A DNA stretch of 64,000 nt from an uncultured SAR116 cluster alpha proteobacterium (GCA_902625215.1 CACOAO010000002.1:114379-178378), one strand, 5' to 3'; counted from the first letter of the stretch, positions 1-8,417 are shown. The notes: generated by a model from the letters alone, not told the origin. Made by a program: numbers and translations.

Positions 1-177
1 AGAATTTACTGCTAACTCAATTGCTTCAGATGATTCATAAACAGCTAAAGCAGCTTTCTGATGTTCATTAATCATTAAATTGATACCATCTATTATCTTT
101 AATTGATCAATTGGTTTACTATTATTAAATGGAAGCTCAGTTTTTGGTAAATTATTTTTTATATATATTTCTTTCAT
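1..177 (-). CDS. murQ: N-acetylmuramic acid 6-phosphate etherase, N-terminal part (cut by window edge)
   Basis: Only the first 59 codons lie in the window; the gene runs off the left edge. The reading frame is open from ATG at 177 and encodes a stretch with LPFNN, IDGINLMINEH and AVYESSEAIELAV, which resembles the N-terminal helix region of MurQ. MurQ cleaves the lactyl ether of MurNAc-6-phosphate to GlcNAc-6-phosphate and D-lactate in the cytoplasm, the step after AnmK, and anmK is present 6.4 kb away. A perfect TATAAT (minus strand 188-183) sits 5 nt before the ATG and no Shine-Dalgarno fits, so the mRNA may be leaderless. The catalytic SIS domain is outside the window, so the identity rests on a short match plus context. 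Confidence 0.6.
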   Translation of the reverse strand, partial: MKEIYIKNNLPKTELPFNNSKPIDQLKIIDGINLMINEHQKAALAVYESSEAIELAVNS

Positions 178-182
178 TTTAT

Positions 183-188
183 ATTATA
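183..188 (-). promoter_or_regulatory. -10 box abutting murQ start
   Basis: TATAAT on the minus strand, 5 nt before the murQ ATG. No convincing -35 was found at 15-18 nt. A transcript starting about 7 nt downstream of this box would begin at or next to the start codon, that is, a leaderless or nearly leaderless mRNA. Confidence 0.45.
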
Positions 189-315
189 CCTAATATTAAA
201 ATTGTATTGTACTTAAATAAATGAATACCACTCAAACACTAGTTTATTCTATGCAATTAATTTATGTTAAGTGATAATTTGTAAAATTTAAATTTTTCCG
301 TTTGATTAATGAAAT

Positions 316-321
316 TATAAT
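316..321 (+). promoter_or_regulatory. -10 box abutting rfbD start, inside a small inverted repeat
   Basis: TATAAT ends 2 nt before the rfbD ATG. It lies inside a 7-bp inverted repeat, TTGATTA (302-308) and TAATCAA (318-324), with a 9-nt spacer. No Shine-Dalgarno is visible, so a leaderless transcript is plausible; the repeat could be an operator. Confidence 0.4.
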
Positions 322-323
322 CA

Positions 324-1229
324 ATGAATTATTTTAGCGAAATTTTAAATGAAAGAAACAAAATATTAATTTTTGGACTTAATGGCCAACTTGGTCAAAC
401 CTTTAATTATTTTTTTGAAAAAAGTGAAAACATTCTTCAGTTAAGTAGTAAAGATGTGAATTTTTTGGAGCCTAATTTAATCTCAAATGTAATAAATGAT
501 TTCAAACCAAATTATATAATTAATACTTCAGCATATACTGACGTAAACATGGCAGAAAGCAATTCTTATGAAGCTTTTAAGGTTAATGGAGAAGCATTAA
601 AATTTATGGCTGAAGCAGCAAAAAATAATAAATCACTTCTAATTCATTATTCTACTGATTATGTTTTCGATGGACAAAATAGTATAAGATACAAACCTAC
701 TGACATACCTAATCCAATTAATATTTATGGTAAAAGCAAACAAACTGGGGAACAAAACATATTAAAAAGTGGTTGTGATTTTGTTATCTTCCGAATTAGT
801 TGGTTAGTATCTGAATTTGGTAATAACTTTATTAAAACAATTATTTCTAAATTAGAAAATGATAAAGAGTTATTTATTGTGAATGATCAAATAGGAACTC
901 CTATTTCATCTAAATTGGTAGCTAATATTACTGCTAAGACTATATTACTTAATACACATCAACACTCTAATCATATTTTTCATCTCAGTACAAAAGGCAA
1001 AGTTTCTTGGTATGATTTGGCCAAATATATATATAATTTTTTAGAAAAAAAATACAAAAATAGAAAAATTACTCCTATTTTGTCCAAAAAATACCCTACA
1101 AATGTAATCAGGCCACAAAATTCTCTTTTTAATCATTCTGATATTGAAAATTACTTAAATATGAAGTTACCATCTTGGCAAGAAGATACTAAACATATAA
1201 TAAATAATTTATGTAAAAAACTTATTTGA
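324..1229 (+). CDS. rfbD: dTDP-4-dehydrorhamnose reductase
   Basis: RfbD/RmlD reduces dTDP-4-dehydro-L-rhamnose to dTDP-L-rhamnose, the last step of rhamnose donor synthesis in the cytoplasm. The 301-aa protein is of family length. It has the Rossmann motif GLNGQLGQ at about residues 18-25, the STDYVFDG strand, and the SDR catalytic pattern YGKSK. The C-terminal half carries the substrate-side IRPQNS region. ATG 324 is the only reasonable start; no Shine-Dalgarno is seen and a TATAAT lies 2 nt upstream. It is convergent with rfbC (19-nt gap), so unlike common rfbBDAC operons it has its own promoter. Base composition is very AT-rich. Confidence 0.93.
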   Translation: MNYFSEILNERNKILIFGLNGQLGQTFNYFFEKSENILQLSSKDVNFLEPNLISNVINDFKPNYIINTSAYTDVNMAESNSYEAFKVNGEALKFMAEAAKNNKSLLIHYSTDYVFDGQNSIRYKPTDIPNPINIYGKSKQTGEQNILKSGCDFVIFRISWLVSEFGNNFIKTIISKLENDKELFIVNDQIGTPISSKLVANITAKTILLNTHQHSNHIFHLSTKGKVSWYDLAKYIYNFLEKKYKNRKITPILSKKYPTNVIRPQNSLFNHSDIENYLNMKLPSWQEDTKHIINNLCKKLI

Positions 1230-1248
1230 GAATTAAAAGAATTATATA

Positions 1249-1815
1249 TTAATGTAAAAATAGGTTATTAATTTCGTAATTTTTTTTAAAAGTGAGTGCA
1301 AGTTTATCTTTAGATGATAGTAAAGGTTTTGTACAATTCCAATTTATAGAAAGATCCTTATCATTCCATATTATTGAACATTCAGAAAATTTGTTGTAGG
1401 GTTTATTAACCTTGTATGAAATTTTGGTTGATTTACTCATTGATAAAAATCCATGAGCAAATCCTTCAGGTATGTAAATACTTTCATTATTTACATCATC
1501 AAGTTTATAACTTAGCCATTTACCAAAATTTTTAGAACTTTTTCTGATATCAACTACTATATCTAGAATGCTTCCTTTAATTACATTTATTAACTTACTT
1601 TGTGCATGCTTCCCCTTTTGAAAATGGAGACCTCTTATTACATTTTTTTTTGACAAAGAAATGTTTTCTTGCATCACATCGAATGAAATACCAGTATTCT
1701 TTTTGAATTTTTTATAATTGAAGTTTTCAAAAAACTCTCCTCTTAAATCACTAAATTTTTTTGGCTTGAAAACTATAACTTCCGGGAAGACTAATTTTTT
1801 GTATTGCTTATCCAT
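1249..1815 (-). CDS. rfbC: dTDP-4-dehydrorhamnose 3,5-epimerase
   Basis: RfbC/RmlC epimerises C3 and C5 of dTDP-4-keto-6-deoxyglucose, between RfbB and RfbD. The 188-aa cupin shows DLRGEFFE near residues 23-30, RGLHFQ with the catalytic His at about 64, and YIPEGFAHGFL, all hallmarks of the family. A strong AGGAGG lies about 10 nt before ATG 1815, in contrast to rfbD. The gene is inverted relative to rfbD, rfbB and rfbA and is divergent from rfbB across a 96-nt spacer, so the rhamnose genes form three transcription units here. Confidence 0.94.
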   Translation of the reverse strand: MDKQYKKLVFPEVIVFKPKKFSDLRGEFFENFNYKKFKKNTGISFDVMQENISLSKKNVIRGLHFQKGKHAQSKLINVIKGSILDIVVDIRKSSKNFGKWLSYKLDDVNNESIYIPEGFAHGFLSMSKSTKISYKVNKPYNKFSECSIIWNDKDLSINWNCTKPLLSSKDKLALTFKKNYEINNLFLH

Positions 1816-1911
1816 TAAAAATTAGCCTCCTACTTTTCTAAAATTTTTGTTTTCATTTTAAAAATTTGTTTATACCTGTTATAAGAACATTAATAATTTA
1901 AGAGGTATATT

Positions 1912-2916
1912 TTGTCAAAAAAATATAGTGTTTTAGTTACTGGTGGGGCGGGATTTATTGGCTCTGCATTATGCCAAAAAATAGTAAAAAAAAGCAATTT
2001 TAATTTGATAATTTTAGATAAATTAACTTATGCAAGTAATTGGAATAAAATTAAAAATATTATTAATAATGAAGATGTATTTTTTTATAAAGGTTCTATT
2101 GGAAACCAAAAAATTTTAAACGAAATATTAATAAAATTTAAACCAATTTATATTTTTAATTTAGCCGCTGAGACACATGTAGATAATTCAATATTGAATC
2201 CATCAAAATTTATAAAAACAAATATATTAGATACGCATAATTTTTTGAGGGTTCTTTTAAAGTATTATAAAAACCTTAACAAAAAAGAAGCTAATAAATT
2301 CAAATTTTTACAAATCTCAACTGATGAGGTTTACGGCGATATTGAATTAATAGAAAAACCTGTAAACGAATTAAAAAGCTATAATCCAAGTTCACCTTAT
2401 TCAGCATCAAAGGCCGCTGGAGATCATTTGGTAAAAGCATACTTTAGAACTTTTGATTTTCCAGGCTTAGTGTCAAATTGTTGTAATAATTTTGGCCCAT
2501 TTCAACATCATGAAAAATTTATTCCAGTAATTATTAAAAGTTTACTAGAGAATAAGAAAATACCTGTTTATGGAAATGGCCTACAAATTAGAGAATGGAT
2601 TTATATTGATGATCATTGTAATGCTTTATTGAAATTAATAGAATCAGGTAAAATAGGCGAAAGTTATAATATTGGAACTGGTTTTGAATTAACAAACTTC
2701 CAAATGATAGAAAGAATATTCAATTGCATGAGGGATTTATCTTTAATAAAAAATGTTTCAATCAAAGAATGTATAAATTTCATTGAAGATAGACCAGGGC
2801 ACGATAAGAGATATTCATTGAATAGTTCAAAAATTAATAAACTTTGTGGCTGGAAACCATTAAAAGATTTTAATGAAGGATTGAAAGAAACAATTTATTC
2901 ATTTGTTAAAAAATAA
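1912..2916 (+). CDS. rfbB: dTDP-glucose 4,6-dehydratase
   Basis: RfbB/RmlB converts dTDP-D-glucose to dTDP-4-keto-6-deoxy-D-glucose using bound NAD. The 334-aa extended SDR has TGGAGFIGS at residues 10-18, STDEVYGDI containing the catalytic Asp/Glu, the YSASK catalytic Tyr-Lys pair, and NNFGPFQ further on. The start is TTG at 1912, supported by AGAGG at 1901-1905 with a 6-nt spacer; no ATG is near. It is followed 33 nt later by rfbA and the two are probably one operon. Confidence 0.95.
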   Translation: MSKKYSVLVTGGAGFIGSALCQKIVKKSNFNLIILDKLTYASNWNKIKNIINNEDVFFYKGSIGNQKILNEILIKFKPIYIFNLAAETHVDNSILNPSKFIKTNILDTHNFLRVLLKYYKNLNKKEANKFKFLQISTDEVYGDIELIEKPVNELKSYNPSSPYSASKAAGDHLVKAYFRTFDFPGLVSNCCNNFGPFQHHEKFIPVIIKSLLENKKIPVYGNGLQIREWIYIDDHCNALLKLIESGKIGESYNIGTGFELTNFQMIERIFNCMRDLSLIKNVSIKECINFIEDRPGHDKRYSLNSSKINKLCGWKPLKDFNEGLKETIYSFVKK

Positions 2917-2949
2917 AATATATACTTAACAATAATTTTGGAGTTTTTG

Positions 2950-3825
2950 ATGACTAAAGGGATAATACTAGCTGGAGGATCAGGTTCTAGATTATTTCCA
3001 TTAACTTTTTCAGTTACAAAACAATTATTACCTATCTACGACAAACCAATGATTTATTATCCATTATCGAATTTGCTAGAACTAGGTATTGACAATATTT
3101 TAATAATAAGTACAGATCATGACAAACCACTTTTTGAAAAACTTCTTGGTGATGGGAGTGATTTAGGAGTAAAAATTTCATATAAAACCCAGAATAAGCC
3201 AAATGGTATAGCAGAAGGATTAATAATTGGTGAAAAATTTATAGATGGTGATCCTTTTGTATTTATTTTAGGTGATAACTTGTTTGTAGGATCTTTTGCT
3301 AAAAAATTGTTTAAAAAAAGATTATTTTGCAAAAGTGGAGCTACAATTTTTACATATAGCGTTAAAGACCCAGAAAGGTACGGCGTAATAACGTTAGACG
3401 ATGATGACAACCCAGTAGAAATCGTTGAAAAACCAAAATTTTCACTATCAAATCATGCTATTACAGGATTATACTTTTATGACGCTTCTGCTTGCGAAAT
3501 TGCTAAAAATTTAATGCCTTCTAGTAGAAACGAACTAGAAATTACAGACGTTAATAAATTTTATTTAAAGAAGAATATGTTGTCAGTGATCCAATTAAAT
3601 GATGAATTGACATGGCTAGATGCTGGCACTGTTAGTGCTTTATACGAAGCATCTAACTTTATTGCTGCATTAGAAATAAGAACTGGGAGTAAAATAGGTT
3701 GCATTGAAGAAATAGCCTATTCCAAAAACAAAATTAATCTTAAAGAATTGACATTAACTAGAAAAAAATATGGATCTAGCGAGTACGGTTTGTATTTACA
3801 AAAACTTATTAATTCTATTAGTTAA
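2950..3825 (+). CDS. rfbA: glucose-1-phosphate thymidylyltransferase
   Basis: RfbA/RmlA makes dTDP-glucose from dTTP and glucose-1-phosphate, the first step to dTDP-rhamnose. The nucleotidyltransferase signature GGSGSRLFPLT is near the N-terminus, followed by KQLLPIYDKPMIYYP, LGDNLFVG and the EITDVN and TWLDAGT motifs. I chose ATG 2950 (291 aa) over an in-frame TTG at 2938 because GGAG at 2940-2943 is spaced correctly for 2950. It is downstream of rfbB. Its stop codon overlaps the stop of the convergent NlpC/P60 gene by 4 bp (TTAA). Confidence 0.95.
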   Translation: MTKGIILAGGSGSRLFPLTFSVTKQLLPIYDKPMIYYPLSNLLELGIDNILIISTDHDKPLFEKLLGDGSDLGVKISYKTQNKPNGIAEGLIIGEKFIDGDPFVFILGDNLFVGSFAKKLFKKRLFCKSGATIFTYSVKDPERYGVITLDDDDNPVEIVEKPKFSLSNHAITGLYFYDASACEIAKNLMPSSRNELEITDVNKFYLKKNMLSVIQLNDELTWLDAGTVSALYEASNFIAALEIRTGSKIGCIEEIAYSKNKINLKELTLTRKKYGSSEYGLYLQKLINSIS

Positions 3826-4604
3826 ATATCTTCTCTAATTAATTGATAATTTTTACTAAGACGTTCCAAAGTTTTATTAATTTTTTCTACAACTACTCTA
3901 CCATGATGAGCACTTGCATGTATTAATTCGTTTTTATTCAAAATGATTGCTACATGACCATGCCAAAATATAATGTTACCTCGAAAAAAGTCTTTTTCGT
4001 GATAATTTTTAAGAACAATATAGTTTTTATTTTTCTTAAAATATTTGAGTTGATCTGAACTATCTCTTGGTATTTTTTCTCCATTAAATGCTTTGGATAA
4101 TTGTAATAAGGAAGAGCAATCAAGCCCTATGCTATCCCTGCCACCCCAACGATATGGAACTGAAGTTAACTTTTCAGCATATTTAACCCAATTTGATTTA
4201 ATATGTGAATCTTTTAAAATGTTTGATTTTAAAATATAACCATATTTAAAACGATTTTTGATAGGAAGTCTTATTTTTGCCCAATCATCTTTTATTTTGA
4301 TCACATTTATTTTTGATCTCATAGGTAAAAAAAAAATAAATTCTGACTTAACGTTAGGTTCTGCCATAACACAAGTTCTTATCGAAGATACTACATAATT
4401 TGTATTAGACACTAAATTTAGAGAGTTTGATTTTATCCAACCTTCATATTTATCTTCATATGAAATTCCATATGAGTACAAACCTTCTGTATAATAAATT
4501 TTAAATTTTTCACCATAAAGGCATTCCGTATCAATAGTTTTATTTTTTTTATATTTTTTTAGAGGGGCAGACGGCAGGATAATTTGATGTAAATCAGCAC
4601 TCAC
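3822..4604 (-). CDS. SH3-domain NlpC/P60 cysteine endopeptidase (YkfC-like)
   Basis: The 260-aa protein has two bacterial-SH3-like segments at about residues 20-65 and 70-130, then an NlpC/P60 (C40) domain from about 138. The catalytic triad can be placed at Cys163 in GLDCSSL, His217 in HGHVAI and a polar third residue, likely His229. Proteins of this layout (YkfC type) cut the gamma-D-Glu to diamino-acid bond of free murein peptides. There is no signal peptide or lipobox, so a cytoplasmic role in peptide recycling is my inference. It overlaps the amidase gene by 4 nt (ATGA), implying translational coupling, and follows manC in the same transcription direction. Confidence 0.82.
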   Translation of the reverse strand: MSADLHQIILPSAPLKKYKKNKTIDTECLYGEKFKIYYTEGLYSYGISYEDKYEGWIKSNSLNLVSNTNYVVSSIRTCVMAEPNVKSEFIFFLPMRSKINVIKIKDDWAKIRLPIKNRFKYGYILKSNILKDSHIKSNWVKYAEKLTSVPYRWGGRDSIGLDCSSLLQLSKAFNGEKIPRDSSDQLKYFKKNKNYIVLKNYHEKDFFRGNIIFWHGHVAIILNKNELIHASAHHGRVVVEKINKTLERLSKNYQLIREDI

Positions 4605-5008
4605 TTTAAACCTCTTTCTTTACACCATTTTTTTACATCAAAATTTGGACATGTTTTGTGAGTAACAATCGCATCGCAATGACCTATAATTTTTGCATGA
4701 GGGTAATTTTTTTTCCAATTTATTAAAGTTGTTTCTAGTGCATTAAACTGTAATTCCGTAAAAGATTTTCTACCTATTAAACAAACACCAAGCGATATTT
4801 CATTTTTTCCAAAAACATGCGCCCCTTTCCAATATTCTGGCCTACCATTTTCAATAGTACCATTTCTAGTTATTACCTTATGATATCCAATTCCATCCCA
4901 ACCAAATTCTAAGTGCATTTTATGAATATCTATTGAGGTTAAATTTTTATTATCATCAGTATCAGAACAATGTATTACTAGATTTCTAATATTTTTTTTA
5001 TATAACAT
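4601..5008 (-). CDS. T7-lysozyme-type N-acetylmuramoyl-L-alanine amidase
   Basis: A small Amidase_2/PGRP-fold zinc amidase of 135 aa. The Zn ligands appear to be His13 (VIHCS), His110 (IGHCDA) and Cys120 (KTCPNFDV), matching the T7 lysozyme pattern. IGYHKVI, GAHVFGKN and SLGVCLIG are further family blocks. Such enzymes cut the MurNAc to L-Ala bond. There is no signal peptide, so an AmpD-like cytoplasmic recycling role is possible; a domesticated phage endolysin is the alternative reading of its origin. I prefer ATG 5008 over ATG 5032, since 5032 lies inside manC without a Shine-Dalgarno, while 5008 follows the manC stop by one base and has an upstream AGAG. Confidence 0.85.
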   Translation of the reverse strand: MLYKKNIRNLVIHCSDTDDNKNLTSIDIHKMHLEFGWDGIGYHKVITRNGTIENGRPEYWKGAHVFGKNEISLGVCLIGRKSFTELQFNALETTLINWKKNYPHAKIIGHCDAIVTHKTCPNFDVKKWCKERGLK

Positions 5009-5009
5009 A

Positions 5010-6437
5010 CTATTCTCTATTATAAGGGTCATCTAATCTGATAATATCATCTTCACCAAAATAATCACCTAATTGAATTTCAATAATTATTAGATCTTGA
5101 TGATATGTATTTGCTAGATAATGTTTGCTACCCCTTTTTACATCAGTTGACTCCCCAGCTTTTAATGAAAATTCTTTACCATCAATGTGAATATCAGCTA
5201 TGCCTGAAACTATAAACCAATGTTCACTCCTCCTTTTATGATATTGCAATGATAATCTTTTGCCAGAAAATACAACTATTTTTTTTACTTTACAAAATTT
5301 ACTATCAAACAAAATTTCGAAACTTCCCCATGGTCTCTCTTCATAGAAAATATTTTCAACATAGGGTGAGGTCTTCTTTACAAGTGTTTCAACCAGTTTT
5401 TTTAAATTTTTGGAGTTATTTTTTTTTGTAATTAATGTTGTGTCTTGAGTATCAATAACTAATAAATTATCTACACCAACTGTTGCTATCATTCGATCAC
5501 GTGAAGTAAGAACTTTATTCTGACCATCTATTTCTACAGAATTAACATTTTTATTAAATTTACCATTTATTATTTCAAAATAACTATCCCAAGAGCCTAT
5601 GTCATCCCAACTTGTATTAAATAAGGAGCATAAAATATTATTTTCCTTTTCAATAACTGCTTTATCTATCGATATAGAGGGTATTTTCTTGAAAGCACAT
5701 GTTTCCAAAGATATAGATTTTTCTAATATTTTTGGTTCAAGTGATTTAAGAACATCTTCACATGTAAGATAGAGATCTTTTGCATAAAATTTTATAGAAC
5801 TAAGGGCCTTTTCTCTATTTACTAAAAAAATGCCTGAGTTGAATAGAAATTTTTTTGAGAGGTAATACTTTTTTGCAACTGCCAAATTTGGTTTTTCAAC
5901 AAATTTATCAATCTTGTAAATTATGTTTTCATTATCCTTTTTTATAATCTTATTATAATCAATTTTTATATGACCATAATCTTCAGAAGGCTTTTTTGGT
6001 TTTACACCGAAAATCATCCAGTTATCTTTGTTAATTTGTTTTAAAGAAAAATTAATTATTTTTTTAAACTTACTTACATCTGGAATAAAGTGATCAGATG
6101 GCATTATAAGTAAAAAATCATTATCTTTACTTAAGTAAGAACTAAAAAATATAGCAGCACCAGTATTTTTTGCAATTGGCTCAAAGATTAACTTTGCTTT
6201 AATATTTTTTTTTAATAATATATCTTCAATTTTAAATTTATACTTTTTTGAAGAAATAATAATTGGTTCGCGACAGTTATTTAAATGTTTTAACCTATCC
6301 AATGTTAATTCAAAAAGAGATTTCCCATCAATAATTTTTAAAAATTGTTTAGGTAAGCTTTTTTTACTTAATGGCCATAACCTTGAACCAAAGCCACCAC
6401 ATAATATAATTGGCTGTAATAAAATTTCATTTTTCAT
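5010..6437 (-). CDS. manC: mannose-1-phosphate guanylyltransferase / mannose-6-phosphate isomerase
   Basis: A 475-aa bifunctional type II enzyme (also called CpsB or AlgA). The N-terminal nucleotidyltransferase carries GGFGSRLWPLS at residues 14-24 and KSLPKQF, then FVEKP and FNSGIFL. The C-terminal cupin, from about residue 365, has ERPWGSFEIL, SLQYHKRRSEHW and GEST, the isomerase active site. It supplies GDP-mannose for surface polysaccharide and fits the neighbouring rhamnose genes. It heads a three-gene minus-strand unit with the amidase and NlpC/P60 genes, an unusual partnership. No Shine-Dalgarno precedes ATG 6437; the 145-nt spacer to anmK must hold both divergent promoters. Confidence 0.93.
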   Translation of the reverse strand: MKNEILLQPIILCGGFGSRLWPLSKKSLPKQFLKIIDGKSLFELTLDRLKHLNNCREPIIISSKKYKFKIEDILLKKNIKAKLIFEPIAKNTGAAIFFSSYLSKDNDFLLIMPSDHFIPDVSKFKKIINFSLKQINKDNWMIFGVKPKKPSEDYGHIKIDYNKIIKKDNENIIYKIDKFVEKPNLAVAKKYYLSKKFLFNSGIFLVNREKALSSIKFYAKDLYLTCEDVLKSLEPKILEKSISLETCAFKKIPSISIDKAVIEKENNILCSLFNTSWDDIGSWDSYFEIINGKFNKNVNSVEIDGQNKVLTSRDRMIATVGVDNLLVIDTQDTTLITKKNNSKNLKKLVETLVKKTSPYVENIFYEERPWGSFEILFDSKFCKVKKIVVFSGKRLSLQYHKRRSEHWFIVSGIADIHIDGKEFSLKAGESTDVKRGSKHYLANTYHQDLIIIEIQLGDYFGEDDIIRLDDPYNRE

Positions 6438-6564
6438 ATGATAACTTATCAGTTTTTCGATTTATTTTAAATAATTTATATTAAAAATTCATTTGTTGAA
6501 AATATATATTTCATTATATAATTTAATTTTGAATTAATTCTAAATATGTCTTACATTTATAACT

Positions 6565-6570
6565 TATAAT
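6565..6570 (+). promoter_or_regulatory. -10 box 12 nt before anmK
   Basis: TATAAT ends 12 nt before ATG 6583, with a second TATAAA-like hexamer (6575-6580) closer in. There is no Shine-Dalgarno in the gap. The predicted 5' UTR is a few nucleotides at most. Confidence 0.4.
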
Positions 6571-6582
6571 TCACTATAAAAA

Positions 6583-7686
6583 ATGATGTCTTATCCTATA
6601 ATTGGACTTATGTCCGGAACTAGCAATGATGGTATAGATGCTAGTCTTGTCTATACTAATGGTGAAAAAATTTCACGAACTAATTTCAAATCCATAACAG
6701 CATATTCAAAAAAAACAAAGGCTCTATTAGACATAGCTATTAAAAACCCCTTAGCATTTATAAATAATGAAAAAAATTATAAACAATTGTCGTACTTAAT
6801 TACTCTTGAGCATGCCAAAGCAGTTAAAGAAATAATTAGAATATCAAAAGTTAAACCTTTTTTAGTAGGATTTCATGGACAAACTATTTTTCATAATCCT
6901 GTAAATAAAAAATCATACCAATTAGGAGATGGTAAACTTTTGTCAAAATTATTAGAAACTAATGTCGTTTATAATTTTAGATCAAATGATCTAAAAAATG
7001 GAGGACAAGGAGCTCCAATTGCTCCTATTTATCATCGTGAAATTTTAAGAAATTTAAAATTTGAATTGCCTTCTACTATTGTAAATATTGGAGGTATAAC
7101 AAATCTTACGTATTGGGATGGGAAGGAACTTATTGGTTTTGATACAGGGCCTGGAAACAATTTAATGGATTATTGTATGAAAAAAAAATTTAATAAAGAT
7201 TTTGATGATAAAGGTAAGCAGGCGTCTAAAGGAAAAACTAATTTCAATTTGATCTCAAAATATTTAATGGATACTTATTTTACTAAAAAGCCTCCTAAAT
7301 CACTTGAACGTCAAAATATATTTCAAAATAAATATCTAGAAGAAATACTTCTGCTTAATAAATATGATAGTTTATCTACATTATGTGCTTTGACATCCAA
7401 GACCTTGGAGCTTGGGTTTAATCTTCTAAAGATCAAACCTCATAATACAATCATTGTTGGTGGAGGACAAAACAATAAACATTTAATCAAGCTTATCAAA
7501 AAAACACATATTTCTGGTAATATATATACTGGCAATGAAATTGGTTTAGACAGCGATTATATAGAAGCAGAATTAATTGCCTATTTAGCTGCTAGAAAAT
7601 TCTATCATTTGCCATCTTCATTCCCAAGTACTACTGGCGTTAAAGAAAATACTATTTTAGGTGATTTAATAAAACTTAAAGACTAA
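6583..7686 (+). CDS. anmK: 1,6-anhydro-N-acetylmuramic acid kinase
   Basis: AnmK opens the 1,6-anhydro ring and phosphorylates anhydro-MurNAc to MurNAc-6-phosphate, feeding MurQ. The 367-aa protein starts with GLMSGTSNDGIDASLV, the defining block of the family, and has GFHGQTIFH, GGQGAPIAPIYH, NIGGITN, FDTGPGN and the late IVGGGQNN motif of the ASKHA kinase fold. Length is usual. Two tandem ATG codons (6583, 6586) exist; the first is used here. It is divergent from manC and convergent with the PIG-L gene, whose stop overlaps by 4 bp (CTAA). Confidence 0.95.
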   Translation: MMSYPIIGLMSGTSNDGIDASLVYTNGEKISRTNFKSITAYSKKTKALLDIAIKNPLAFINNEKNYKQLSYLITLEHAKAVKEIIRISKVKPFLVGFHGQTIFHNPVNKKSYQLGDGKLLSKLLETNVVYNFRSNDLKNGGQGAPIAPIYHREILRNLKFELPSTIVNIGGITNLTYWDGKELIGFDTGPGNNLMDYCMKKKFNKDFDDKGKQASKGKTNFNLISKYLMDTYFTKKPPKSLERQNIFQNKYLEEILLLNKYDSLSTLCALTSKTLELGFNLLKIKPHNTIIVGGGQNNKHLIKLIKKTHISGNIYTGNEIGLDSDYIEAELIAYLAARKFYHLPSSFPSTTGVKENTILGDLIKLKD

Positions 7687-8372
7687 ACCATTGATTTTGA
7701 TGATGACTTATAGAATGAATTAATACCAGGAGATGAGGGTAATAATTCTCTTATATCAGCAAAAGGGAATGTTTTTTCATGCCTATATGCTTCAGCATAA
7801 TTTTCTGTTGGTGCATTACATTGAGCAGATCTAAATCTATTTAATAATTTTGTAGCCTCCAAGAATTTACTTGGATTTTGGCTTTCATGTTTTAAAATCG
7901 CCCTAGCTTTCTGATCAAAATGAAGTGTAATGTCTATATAAAAATCTGGAATAAAGTTTATTCCCATTAGTGTGTCAGCGTATATAATAGGACATTTAAA
8001 ACCAACAGCTTGTTTCATTATATATGATAATGCTCTATGATCTGGATGATAATCTTCTGGGGCATGGGTGAGAATTATATCAGGTGATATACTTTGAGTA
8101 TATTCTTTAATTTTACCAACTACATCTCTAGAGACAATCAATTCACCATCAGGAAAATTGAAAAAAAAAGGATCTGCAATAAAATTTAGAGCTTTTTGTG
8201 CTTCGTTCTTTCGAACATTAGTTAGATTACTATACCCTAAAACATCTCCACTTGCTCCATCTGTAGCAATAGCTAAATGTATCTGATGACCTTGATCTTT
8301 ATAACACAAAATTAGTCCTAACATAAAAATTTCTATGTCATCAGGATGTGCGCCTATAGCAAGTACTTTCAT
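7683..8372 (-). CDS. PIG-L (LmbE) family zinc deacetylase
   Basis: The 229-aa protein begins with a strand leading to AHPDDIE (residues 8-14), the metal-binding motif of PIG-L de-N-acetylases, and has the second metal motif HPDH at about residue 113. The family removes acetyl groups from GlcNAc-containing substrates such as GlcNAc-PI, GlcNAc-inositol or free and disaccharide GlcNAc. No signal peptide is seen. It lies between anmK and the GH84 gene, so a substrate from amino-sugar recycling is a reasonable inference, but the exact substrate cannot be read from the sequence. The 45-nt divergent spacer to the GH84 gene must carry both promoters. Confidence 0.85.
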   Translation of the reverse strand: MKVLAIGAHPDDIEIFMLGLILCYKDQGHQIHLAIATDGASGDVLGYSNLTNVRKNEAQKALNFIADPFFFNFPDGELIVSRDVVGKIKEYTQSISPDIILTHAPEDYHPDHRALSYIMKQAVGFKCPIIYADTLMGINFIPDFYIDITLHFDQKARAILKHESQNPSKFLEATKLLNRFRSAQCNAPTENYAEAYRHEKTFPFADIRELLPSSPGINSFYKSSSKSMV

Positions 8373-8411
8373 TAATTAGTTTCTTAATATAATAATATAA
8401 TTTTAATAAGT

Positions 8412-8417
8412 TATAAT
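8412..8417 (+). promoter_or_regulatory. -10 box directly abutting the GH84 start
   Basis: TATAAT ends at the base before ATG 8418. The gene starts with three tandem ATG codons (8418, 8421, 8424); a transcript initiating 7 nt after the box would begin with the third ATG. No Shine-Dalgarno exists upstream. Confidence 0.45.

Noticed and set aside
5009..5032. Amidase start at ATG 5032
   Set aside because: Lies inside manC without a Shine-Dalgarno; ATG 5008 just after the manC stop is better.
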